Positions 1 through 5,241 are shown, numbered from the stretch's first letter. The stretch is 5,796 nt of DNA from Akkermansiaceae bacterium (GCA_018676385.1 JABHEX010000200.1:1-5796), one strand, 5' to 3'. Program-made: numbers and translations. Notes: generated by a model from the sequence alone, not told the origin.

Positions 1-141
1 TATAGAGTCCTTCTGTGCTAGGTATTTTTTAGTTAAGTCTTGAGAAGGTTCACCGGCAAAGGTAAAAGTGATACTCAATAGCAAAAAAATGAAACTGCTA
101 GTAATTTGCTTTTTGAGTGGGGTCATCGAAGGGGCTTTCAT
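1..141 (-). CDS. Secreted protein of unknown function, N-terminal 47 residues only
   Basis: An open frame starts at the ATG at 141-139 and runs off the left edge with no stop, so only 47 residues are visible. They form a clear Sec signal peptide: a basic n-region (KAPSMTPLKKQ), a hydrophobic core (FIFLLLSITFTF at about residues 17-28) and a small-residue cleavage site, probably after A29 (TFA / GEP). The mature part begins GEPSQDLTKKYLAQKDSI. No domain can be named from this. A second in-frame ATG (codon 6, at 126-124) is an alternative start. Neither start has a purine-rich ribosome binding site; the bases before the first ATG are C-rich. A foldable 100-nt element lies 13 nt upstream. The call as a real gene rests on the signal peptide and the uninterrupted frame to the window edge. 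Function is not inferable. Confidence 0.72.
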   Translation of the reverse strand, partial: MKAPSMTPLKKQITSSFIFLLLSITFTFAGEPSQDLTKKYLAQKDSI

Positions 142-154
142 GGGGTGATAAGGG

Positions 155-254
155 GGTTAATGAATCCTGCTCCAACAGTAATTCACTAACATTTCCTTAG
201 TGTTATGCATCGGCATAATCCATGCGGTCATGCACGACAATAGATTCATTAACC
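155..254 (-). other. Foldable element: 12-bp inverted repeat enclosing several hairpins
   Basis: GGTTAATGAATC at 155-166 is perfectly complementary to GATTCATTAACC at 243-254. Between these arms lie two adjoining hairpins, CACTAA/TTAGTG (184-189 with 197-202, 7-nt loop) and TTATGC/GCATAA (203-208 with 213-218, 4-nt loop), then a weaker CATG/CATG pair (221-224 with 229-232). Together they can form a multi-branched, cloverleaf-like fold. The element sits just upstream of the secreted-protein start at 141 and would be in its 5' leader if transcribed from further upstream. It could be a cis-acting RNA, a small non-coding RNA, or a DNA palindrome such as a small mobile repeat. It matches no riboswitch class I can recognise. 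Only the complementarity is observed; function is inferred. Confidence 0.4.
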
Positions 255-377
255 GCGCTCGGTTGTTTCTTATCCCAGCTTGAGTAACCACTTGCGGCCT
301 TCCTTCGTCTCGCGTGCCCATTTTTTCGCCTGACTAACAGAACTTCGGTGCCCCGCTGCTAGGTATTTGCTTTTTTA

Positions 378-425
378 GTTGTGTCCCTGCGGACGTTGTC
401 GTGGAGATCGGAGAGGGGGAGAAAA
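378..425 (-). repeat. 48-bp leader repeat, copy 1 (second copy at 4122-4169)
   Basis: This segment matches 4122-4169 at 44 of 48 positions without gaps and in the same orientation. The second copy ends 11 nt before the ATG of the PEP-CTERM gene, so this family of sequence is a gene leader read on the minus strand: a pyrimidine tract (CTCCCCCTCTCCGATC), then a small GTCC/GGAC hairpin whose loop varies between copies (GCAG here, TCAG there) while the stem is kept. No PEP-CTERM gene follows copy 1. The next start downstream on this strand is at 141. It may be a shared regulatory leader or the remains of a lost paralogous gene. Confidence 0.75.
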
Positions 426-795
426 GGGGTTGATTGTCGGACTGTGCGTCAACCCGTGGCAGATCAATAGCACACAACAGGAAACAAAAAAACCAGTAAT
501 AATGCGTTTTACTCACTGCTGGAAATTTTCTTTTGAGAAGATGTGTGTAATGGGGCTGCATGCAGAAGAGAGGTTGTTGAAGTCAGAATCGTGAATGACT
601 AATCACTGGATGAGTAATGGGTAAAATTGCTACTATTTATGCTGGGGGTTCGTCTGATAGGAGGTCAGGTGAAATATAGTCCCTCGACCCATAGCGCCAA
701 GTAAATTTACCTCAGATTGAATAACCATAGAGGCTTCGGCAATTTTGTTTCCTGACCACACACCTCAAATCAACTCATGCGTTTCGGCACTTCTC

Positions 796-875
796 TCAGG
801 CACGTGGCTTCATCCTCTAGGTAAACGCCAACAAAGCCATCGCTGCAAAGGTGCAGACGAGGATCGTGCAAAGCA
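796..875 (-). pseudogene. Degenerate 3' end of a glpT-like transporter gene
   Basis: These 80 bp align without gaps to the 3' end of the transporter gene at 5291-5370, with 68 of 80 identical. Read on the minus strand in the transporter frame they encode LCTILVCTFAAM, then ALLAFT, a stop (TGG changed to TAG), then RMKPRA and the same TGA stop. Of nine altered codons, six are synonymous, two are missense (Ile to Ala, Lys to Arg) and one is nonsense. The synonymous bias suggests the copy diverged under protein-level selection before it decayed. The 25 bp nearest the GDPD gene (851-875) are identical to 5346-5370. The similarity begins one base beyond the GDPD stop codon. The rest of the transporter gene is absent here. 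Confidence 0.85.
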
Positions 876-876
876 T

Positions 877-3219
877 CTACGGAAGTAGCGAGCGCAACAA
901 GACGGGGTTGTCGGTCGTGATCCCATCGACTCCGATGTCGATCAGCTGTTGCATCCGGGTGGAATCGTTCACCGTGTAGACGTGCAACTCCATGCCATTC
1001 GCATGAACCAGATCGACGGCGGCCTGATCGACGGATCCATGACCCCAGTCAAGGAAGTCGACCCCCTTGGACTTGAGATTATCGATCACGGCTTGGGTGA
1101 TCGTTCCGCCACTGAGAAGCCCTAGCCGATAGTCGGGATTCAGAGCATCGAGAGCAGCGAGGAAATTGATATCAAAGGAAATGACCCGGAACTGACCGGG
1201 CGTGAATCCTTGGGCGACGAACTCGGCGTGATAGTCCGCTGCAGCTCCCGCCTTACGCTCGATCAGTGGCACCATGCCCTTCGCCAGACAGGCGTTGATG
1301 GCCTCGGTCATGGTGGGCACCGGCTCACCAACGAATGCTGGCGAGAACCACGATCCTGCATCCAGAAGCTGGATCTGGGCGAGTGTTAGAGAAGACGTCG
1401 ATCCTGAACCATCCGTCGTGCGGTTCACTGTGCCGTCATGCATCAGAACCAGTTCTCCATCAGAGGTAATGCGAACATCAAACTCCACGAGATCAGCGCT
1501 GGGGAAGGCGGCATTGATGGCGGCGACAGTGTTCTCTGGCGCGATCTGCGAGTATCCACGGTGAGCCTCGACCAACACCTGTTTTTTCTCGCGCATCACG
1601 AAAAAGCGGCGCGGGCCGTCGGTCGGAACGGAGGTCAGAGTGGTGGTGGCGCCAGCCGATGGGATTCTCAGATACGGGTCGTTGCCACCAGCTCCATCCG
1701 GATCGTAGACCGGCCAGCTATCGGACGGGGTGCTGAGGTCGGTGCTACTGAGCAGGTCATAAATTTTACCCGGCTTGCTTGTCCAGCTGAAGTCGAAGTC
1801 GGGACCGTTCGAAACGATGGTCAGGCGGAAGGGAACGGGAGCCGCGCCGGTGGTGAAACTCCACGTCCCCGGCCCGCTGATTCCCGCAAAGCTGTTGCCA
1901 GACAGGTCGATAAAGACTCCGGCAGCGACCTCGACGTAAAGTTCGGTCTGGGCCGGCAGGACAATGTTAGGTGTAATACTCACCAGGGCTCCGTTGACCG
2001 TCACGCCCCCTGTGGTCACGTTGATGGTATCGACGATGGAGTTATCGCTTGACCGGCGGATCACGATATTGCCCGAGCCGATCTGGACATCCTCGCTGAA
2101 GGTGAGATCGAGGCTGGAGTCGACCGGAACATCGGTGGCGCCGTTGCTTGGGGTGTCCAGTGTTCCTACCACTGGGTTCGTGGCATCGGCGGTGAAGTTC
2201 CAGGTGGTCGGACCGCTGATGCCTGCGAAACTGTGTCCGGCGAGGTCATCCACGGCACTGGCGTCAATCTCAACGTAGTAGCCGATGCCCGACGACAGGT
2301 CGTTGGTGGGGTCGATTGTGACGGTTCGGGCACTCAGCAGAAGCTTGGTCGAAGTCTCCACATCGAAGGATTCCACGAGACCGTTACCGACACTTTCCCG
2401 GATCGTGATGCTGCCCGTCCCGAAGACGACGGATTCATTGAAGGTCACCGCCAGGTTTGCCGAGATCGGGACTTCGGTGCTGTCGTCTACCGGACTCAGC
2501 GGATTTACGGAAGCCAGCTCCGGATCGGTGAGGTCCGGGCCCGGCGTTGCGATTACCGCCACCTCCGCAGCGCTGAGCGCGGTGTCATAGATGTGCAAAT
2601 CATCAAAGACCCCTCTGCCACCATGATTGCCGTTGCCGCCGCCAAAACTCATGGTGCCGGGATTCCGCCAAGTGCCTGTTTTAGTTTCTACCAGCGTGCC
2701 ATCCTTATACAGATTCACGGTGACAGAAGTGCCGCTTCTTTCCCAAGTAAAGGCATAGTGAGCCTCTACACCGACCGCTGCGGTCGTGGTGACTGGGCCG
2801 TCGCTCTCGACACGGGCTCTCACCCTCCCGTCACTATAAATCCACATCTCCCAGTCGTCTGGGTTGATGGAATTGGTGAATAACGAATTGTAGTTGTAGA
2901 GTGCCTCTGCCTCATGGCGGAATGCGATGGTGCCGTTGTCCCCCGGCGTGTAGTTGGTACTGATATAATCAATATTGCTGGCGGTCGCATTGGGGTTGGT
3001 AAGCGTCAACTTCCCGGCATTGGTAGCAAAGGAGATGGCTCCAGCCGAGCCATCCACATGCGCCGCGGTGATGCTGCTGCCGCCGACCGAATTGGTCAGG
3101 TCTCCATCGAAGTCGAACTGCGCGACCAGTGTAGCGCCGGCAGGTGCGGCGGTGAGGGCGAGGGCGGCGGCGAGGGCGAGGGCGGCGGCGAGGGGCAGGA
3201 TTTGGGTTCTTGTTATCAT
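877..3219 (-). CDS. Secreted modular glycerophosphodiester phosphodiesterase (LamG / Ig-like x2 / GDPD)
   Basis: A 780-residue extracytoplasmic enzyme expected to hydrolyse glycerophosphodiesters to glycerol-3-phosphate and an alcohol. Signal peptide: residues 1-29 with a repetitive AAALAL core and a cleavage site near AGA / TLV. About 31-225 is a LamG/concanavalin-like jelly roll (DDWEMW at 121-126, HYAFTW at 154-159, FDDLHIYD at 205-212). About 230-345 and 348-457 are two SbsA-type Ig-like (Big_5) repeats, each ending FAGISGP.TW.FT. About 461-545 is a beta-rich linker (FDFSWTSKPGKIYDLLSSTD). About 548-778 is the GDPD TIM barrel. Expected GDPD active-site and metal residues are present: H553-R554, E562 in PENT, E579 and D581 in VEFDV, H594 in MHD, E654 and K656 in IERK; VYTVND and GVDGITTDNP close the fold. 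No membrane anchor or PEP-CTERM tail follows. The ATG at 3219 has no ribosome binding site. The gene looks more GC-rich than its neighbours by eye. Confidence 0.93.
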   Translation of the reverse strand: MITRTQILPLAAALALAAALALTAAPAGATLVAQFDFDGDLTNSVGGSSITAAHVDGSAGAISFATNAGKLTLTNPNATASNIDYISTNYTPGDNGTIAFRHEAEALYNYNSLFTNSINPDDWEMWIYSDGRVRARVESDGPVTTTAAVGVEAHYAFTWERSGTSVTVNLYKDGTLVETKTGTWRNPGTMSFGGGNGNHGGRGVFDDLHIYDTALSAAEVAVIATPGPDLTDPELASVNPLSPVDDSTEVPISANLAVTFNESVVFGTGSITIRESVGNGLVESFDVETSTKLLLSARTVTIDPTNDLSSGIGYYVEIDASAVDDLAGHSFAGISGPTTWNFTADATNPVVGTLDTPSNGATDVPVDSSLDLTFSEDVQIGSGNIVIRRSSDNSIVDTINVTTGGVTVNGALVSITPNIVLPAQTELYVEVAAGVFIDLSGNSFAGISGPGTWSFTTGAAPVPFRLTIVSNGPDFDFSWTSKPGKIYDLLSSTDLSTPSDSWPVYDPDGAGGNDPYLRIPSAGATTTLTSVPTDGPRRFFVMREKKQVLVEAHRGYSQIAPENTVAAINAAFPSADLVEFDVRITSDGELVLMHDGTVNRTTDGSGSTSSLTLAQIQLLDAGSWFSPAFVGEPVPTMTEAINACLAKGMVPLIERKAGAAADYHAEFVAQGFTPGQFRVISFDINFLAALDALNPDYRLGLLSGGTITQAVIDNLKSKGVDFLDWGHGSVDQAAVDLVHANGMELHVYTVNDSTRMQQLIDIGVDGITTDNPVLLRSLLP
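3154..3189 (-). repeat. Tandem 18-bp repeat in the GDPD signal peptide
   Basis: Two perfect adjacent copies of an 18-bp GC-rich unit (3154-3171 and 3172-3189), with the first bases of a third copy following. They encode the repeated AAALAL hydrophobic core of the GDPD signal peptide. The unit length is a multiple of three, so gain or loss of a copy would change the signal peptide length without breaking the frame. Confidence 0.9.
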
Positions 3220-3259
3220 GGCTTTCAGGAGGACGAAGGCACTGCCAAAGGCGTGTTGG

Positions 3260-3298
3260 AAAAAACCCCACCCCCCCGTGTGATGGAGAAGTGGGGTT
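3260..3298 (-). terminator. Probable intrinsic terminator or attenuator between the PEP-CTERM and GDPD genes
   Basis: On the minus strand AACCCCAC (3298-3291) can pair perfectly with GTGGGGTT (3271-3264), followed by a T run through 3260. The loop is long at 19 nt and carries a C/G run, so register may vary. It lies about 60 nt past the PEP-CTERM stop and about 40 nt before the GDPD start. It could end the upstream transcript or act as an attenuator in the GDPD leader. Confidence 0.5.
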
Positions 3299-3358
3299 GG
3301 AATGATGATCGGTTTTCCGTGGTCGGGTTACTTGCAGCGACGGAGGACCGTGTGCTCC

Positions 3359-4111
3359 TTAGCCTTTACGGCGGCGGAGTATGAGTGCGAGTCCACCGAG
3401 GCCGAGAAGGGCGGCGGAAGATGGTTCTGGGACCGCCAACGCCGCAACCGCCGCATCGTCGAGCGTGTTATCGTAGATGCGGAAGTCCCCATAGATTCCG
3501 TTAGCACCGTGATTGTTGTTGCCACCACCAATATACAAGGCACCCACAGAAGGAGCTTGGCCACCTGTGTCGGTCGTAATTAGCACGCCATCTACGTATC
3601 CCTTATAGGTGACAGTTCCGGCCGTATCTACCCAAGTAAAGGCGTAGTGATACTCTTGACCGATTACCGCGTTGGGTATCGTAGGAGTTTGTAGCTCGGA
3701 TTGGGTACCAGACTCGATGCGTGACCTTACCCTGCCGTCAGAGTATGACCACATTTCCCAGTCGTCGCCATTTGCAGCATTGCTGTATGTACTATTGTAG
3801 CTGTAGTGATTACCGCCAATACCCGTATTCGTATAAAAGAACGCAATGGTTCCAGCAGTAGTCGACGGGGTGACGCCGGTGTCAACATATTCAGTATTGC
3901 TGCCAGAGTTAGTCGCGTGAATGAGCGTCAACTTCCCACCTGTGTTAGTCGAGGAGCCTCCAGATCCATCAACTAGCGTAGCAGTGTTGCCGTTGCCCGA
4001 AGAATCAGTGAGATCTCCATTAAACTCATAGTGCGCGACCAAACCCGCGTGCGAGCTACCGGCCATTACACAAGCCAGAGAGCTCGCCATTAATAGTTTG
4101 TTTGTTTTCAT
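3359..4111 (-). CDS. LamG-domain PEP-CTERM surface protein
   Basis: A 250-residue exported protein. Residues 1-22 are a signal peptide (basic MKTNK, hydrophobic core, cleavage near SSHA / GLV). Residues 23 to about 226 are a single LamG/concanavalin-like jelly roll, with LVAHYEFNGDLTDSSGN at its start and GDFRIYD near its end. The tail is a PEP-CTERM signal: VPEP at 227-230, a hydrophobic helix rich in Leu, Gly and Ala (about 231-245) and RRRK at 246-249. Family knowledge says an exosortase (EpsH/XrtA type, not in this window) would process this tail. The domain is paralogous to the N-terminal domain of the adjacent GDPD: both share DDWEMW.YSDGRVR, HYAFTW, GGGN.NHG and IYD. It has no catalytic residues that I recognise, so a binding or surface-structural role is likely. 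The ATG at 4111 lacks a ribosome binding site but is preceded by a leader duplicated elsewhere in the window. Confidence 0.93.
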   Translation of the reverse strand: MKTNKLLMASSLACVMAGSSHAGLVAHYEFNGDLTDSSGNGNTATLVDGSGGSSTNTGGKLTLIHATNSGSNTEYVDTGVTPSTTAGTIAFFYTNTGIGGNHYSYNSTYSNAANGDDWEMWSYSDGRVRSRIESGTQSELQTPTIPNAVIGQEYHYAFTWVDTAGTVTYKGYVDGVLITTDTGGQAPSVGALYIGGGNNNHGANGIYGDFRIYDNTLDDAAVAALAVPEPSSAALLGLGGLALILRRRKG

Positions 4112-4121
4112 ATTCGTATTT

Positions 4122-4169
4122 GTTGTGTCCCTGAGGACGTTGTTGAGGTGATCGGAGAGGGGGAGAAAA
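4122..4169 (-). promoter_or_regulatory. Leader of the PEP-CTERM gene (48-bp repeat, copy 2)
   Basis: This ends 11 nt before the PEP-CTERM start and matches 378-425 at 44 of 48 positions. Read on the minus strand it has a C/T-rich tract and then a GTCC-TCAG-GGAC mini-hairpin whose stem is identical in both copies. Conservation of non-coding sequence points to a 5' untranslated regulatory role or to recent duplication. It contains no Shine-Dalgarno sequence. No convincing -10/-35 pair was found just upstream. Confidence 0.55.
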
Positions 4170-4281
4170 AAAGGGGGGTGGCATGATTTGCCTGCTATTA
4201 TTTGCCTGTCAGCTATTGAAAGTTACTTATTTGTTAACTTAATGAGGTAATGAGTAATCGACGCATTCGTATGTGTAAACA

Positions 4282-4297
4282 AAAAAGTAAACTTTTT
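4282..4297. promoter_or_regulatory. AT-rich inverted repeat, possible operator
   Basis: AAAAAGT-AA-ACTTTTT forms a 7-bp inverted repeat with a 2-nt centre. It is about 170 bp upstream of the PEP-CTERM start, next to a short GT repeat (4297-4307). Its symmetry would suit a dimeric repressor, but an AT-rich palindrome of this size can occur by chance. No partner site was found in the window. Confidence 0.2.
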
Positions 4298-4324
4298 GTG
4301 TGTGTGTCTGCTATCATGCTTAAA

Positions 4325-4336
4325 ACCGCTAGCGGT
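4325..4336. other. 12-bp perfect palindrome ACCGCTAGCGGT
   Basis: A perfect 12-bp palindrome located at the point where GC-rich sequence of the decayed GDPD fragment gives way to AT-rich sequence. It could be an operator half-pair or a short hairpin (4-bp stem with CTAG loop, followed by TTTT on the minus strand). It marks a composition boundary, but a function is not demonstrated. Confidence 0.25.
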
Positions 4337-4340
4337 ATTA

Positions 4341-4512
4341 GGAGTTTGGGAGCGACGGCCTCGCTGAAACCATGGCGGAGAAGTCCGGTTTAAAAGCCGG
4401 CGAGGTGTTCTCCGGCGCGTCAACCGAAGCACTGCGGCGCGCAACAATCTCAACCGCGCTGGCAGAAGGCGTGCTAAAGGCAAGGGCGACAACGACAAGG
4501 TCGGTGGCTCAT
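4341..4512 (-). pseudogene. Decayed 5' fragment of a second secreted GDPD gene
   Basis: Read on the minus strand, 4508-4341 is open and encodes a signal-peptide-like core (LVVVALAF, then STPSASA) directly followed by EIVARRSASVDAPENT and SPAFK. This matches the start of mature GDPD enzymes, whose usual form is EIVAHRGAS..APENT..AF. The catalytic His is Arg (one base change from CAC to CGC) and the following Gly is Ser (AGT). Upstream, the ATG at 4512-4510 is out of frame by one base. Removing one of the two C residues at 4500-4499 (minus strand) gives MSHR joined to LVVVALAF, a complete signal peptide. After FK similarity ends and a TAA stops the frame at 4340-4338. About 50 of an expected 250 or more residues remain. 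The lost start frame, lost His and truncation argue against function. It lies 61 nt after the regulator stop, where a co-transcribed GDPD gene would sit. Confidence 0.6.
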
Positions 4513-4515
4513 TGA

Positions 4516-4530
4516 GGCCGCATCGCGGCC
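4516..4530. other. 6-bp GC hairpin after the regulator gene
   Basis: GGCCGC-ATC-GCGGCC is a perfect 6-bp stem with a 3-nt loop, 44 nt past the regulator stop and just before the ATG of the decayed GDPD fragment. A shorter hairpin, GCCGC/GCGGC (4562-4566 with 4570-4574), overlaps the regulator stop. Neither is followed by a T run on the minus strand, so they are not standard terminators. They may stabilise the 3' end of the regulator transcript. Confidence 0.35.
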
Positions 4531-4573
4531 ATCCGCCATCATTCCTCCGTCATCGAACATCGCCGCTTTGCGG

Positions 4574-5155
4574 CTAAGACTCCATCGGGTTTTCCGCCTT
4601 ATCATAGACGATCAAGGCCTTGGCGTAGTCGCAGCCTTTGGCGAGTTGAACGCGATGCGGAATGCCTTCAGACAGGTAAAACGTTTGATGCGGCCCCATG
4701 GACGTAGAGTGGTCATCATCGTAAACAAAGAACTCAAGCTCTCCCTCTAGCAGGACAAAAAACTCTTCGCTGTCATGAGCGAGGAAACCGCGTTGCTCGT
4801 CGTTTCGAAAATACTCAATGACGAACGGGTCGAGCTTGCGCTCAGGCTTACTGAATGCCAGGGAATGATACTTCATCCCGTATTTGCTGCCGTTGCGCTG
4901 GATTTCCTCACCCTCGTCCAGGTGCCCGGTTAGATATTGAATGGGCTCTGTGGTTGTTTCAAAAAATGCGGACATCTGTATGCCCAGGGCGTCCGCTACT
5001 TTACTCAAGGATTTTATCGATGGCGTAATGCGGAAGTTCTCCAATCTGGAAATATAGGTCTTGCTGAAGCCTGATTTTTCAGCAAGCGCTTCAACCGTCA
5101 TGTTCTGTTGTTTTCGCGTTTGCCTGACAAACTGTGCTATTCTTAGTAAATCCAT
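4574..5155 (-). CDS. XRE-family transcriptional regulator with C-terminal cupin sensor
   Basis: A 193-residue cytoplasmic DNA-binding regulator. Residues 7-62 form an XRE/Cro helix-turn-helix (IAQFVRQTRKQQNMTVEALA, then SGFSKTYISRLEN as recognition helix, then SIKSLSKVADAL). Residues 110-185 form a cupin_2 domain (FLAHDSEEFFVLLEGELEFF, then EGIPHRVQLA). Such proteins usually bind a small molecule in the cupin barrel and repress or activate nearby transport or catabolic genes. The first cupin motif reads HDSEE, so one His of the usual HxH metal pair is Ser129; His127, Glu131 and His167 remain, so metal binding may be altered. I start at ATG 5155 because GGAG lies 9 nt upstream. A frame extension to a TTG at 5170 would place that GGAG inside the gene. 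The gene is 135 bp downstream of the GlpT-like gene on the same strand, making that transporter the obvious target candidate. Ligand unknown. Confidence 0.92.
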   Translation of the reverse strand: MDLLRIAQFVRQTRKQQNMTVEALAEKSGFSKTYISRLENFRITPSIKSLSKVADALGIQMSAFFETTTEPIQYLTGHLDEGEEIQRNGSKYGMKYHSLAFSKPERKLDPFVIEYFRNDEQRGFLAHDSEEFFVLLEGELEFFVYDDDHSTSMGPHQTFYLSEGIPHRVQLAKGCDYAKALIVYDKAENPMES

Positions 5156-5163
5156 GATGAGTT

Positions 5164-5169
5164 TCTCCA
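5164..5169 (-). promoter_or_regulatory. Ribosome binding site of the XRE-cupin gene
   Basis: On the minus strand TGGAGA (centred on GGAG, 5168-5165) stands 9 nt before the ATG at 5155. It is the only clear Shine-Dalgarno-like site at a gene start in the window, and it decides for the ATG over the in-frame TTG at 5170. Confidence 0.6.
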
Positions 5170-5241
5170 ATTGATAGGATAACTCAGTGTAGTCTGACTT
5201 TATTTATGGGGAAGAAAAATCACGGACATCCATTCAACTTG

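Larger units (their letters stand above)
142..795. other. Gene-poor intergenic stretch
   Basis: No convincing coding sequence is present in these 650 bases. A 75-codon minus-strand frame (561-334) has a hydrophobic patch but overlaps the duplicated leader at 378-425, lacks a ribosome binding site and has no recognisable domain. A plus-strand frame at 379-594 is equally unconvincing. The stretch contains the foldable element (155-254), the duplicated leader (378-425) and, next to the GDPD stop, the 3' remnant of a transporter gene just outside it (796-875). Composition is more AT-rich than the GDPD gene by eye. No clear promoter or terminator was identified. Confidence 0.6.

Noticed and set aside
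155..254. Integron attC site or a tRNA-like gene as explanation of the foldable element
   Set aside because: The arms lack the GTTRRRY/RYYYAAC core boxes of attC, and no anticodon arm, T-loop or CCA end fits a tRNA.
334..561. 75-codon minus-strand frame with a hydrophobic stretch that looks a little like a signal peptide
   Set aside because: It overlaps the duplicated non-coding leader, has no ribosome binding site, no domain, and the leader's second copy is clearly untranslated upstream of the PEP-CTERM gene.
660..770. Minus-strand open stretch reading KIAEASMVIQSEV and GRGTIFHLT, slightly like the end of a histidine kinase ATPase domain
   Set aside because: Only about 36 codons, spacing between the similar pieces is wrong, and no other kinase motif is nearby; chance similarity is likely.
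1274..3384. Several long plus-strand frames (for example 1438-2052, 2233-2883 and 2914-3384)
   Set aside because: They are antisense shadows of the GC-rich GDPD gene, which has a signal peptide, ordered domains and a complete active site.
4179..4194. TGGCATGATTTGCC as a possible sigma-54 promoter, considered because some PEP-CTERM genes use sigma-54
   Set aside because: The GG to GC spacing is 8 rather than 10 nt and the motif faces away from the PEP-CTERM gene.
4186..4208. ATTTGCCTG repeated twice at 14-nt spacing, considered as a CRISPR-like or operator repeat
   Set aside because: Only two 9-nt copies; far too short for CRISPR and without symmetry for an operator.
4223..4498. 91-codon minus-strand frame rich in Arg and Leu
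   Set aside because: It is an off-frame reading of the decayed GDPD fragment running into AT-rich intergenic DNA; the composition is typical of a shadow frame and there is no domain.
4372..4515. 47-codon plus-strand frame starting MAEKSGLKAGEVF
   Set aside because: It lies antisense to the decayed GDPD fragment, whose minus-strand reading gives a recognisable motif; no ribosome binding site or homology is evident.
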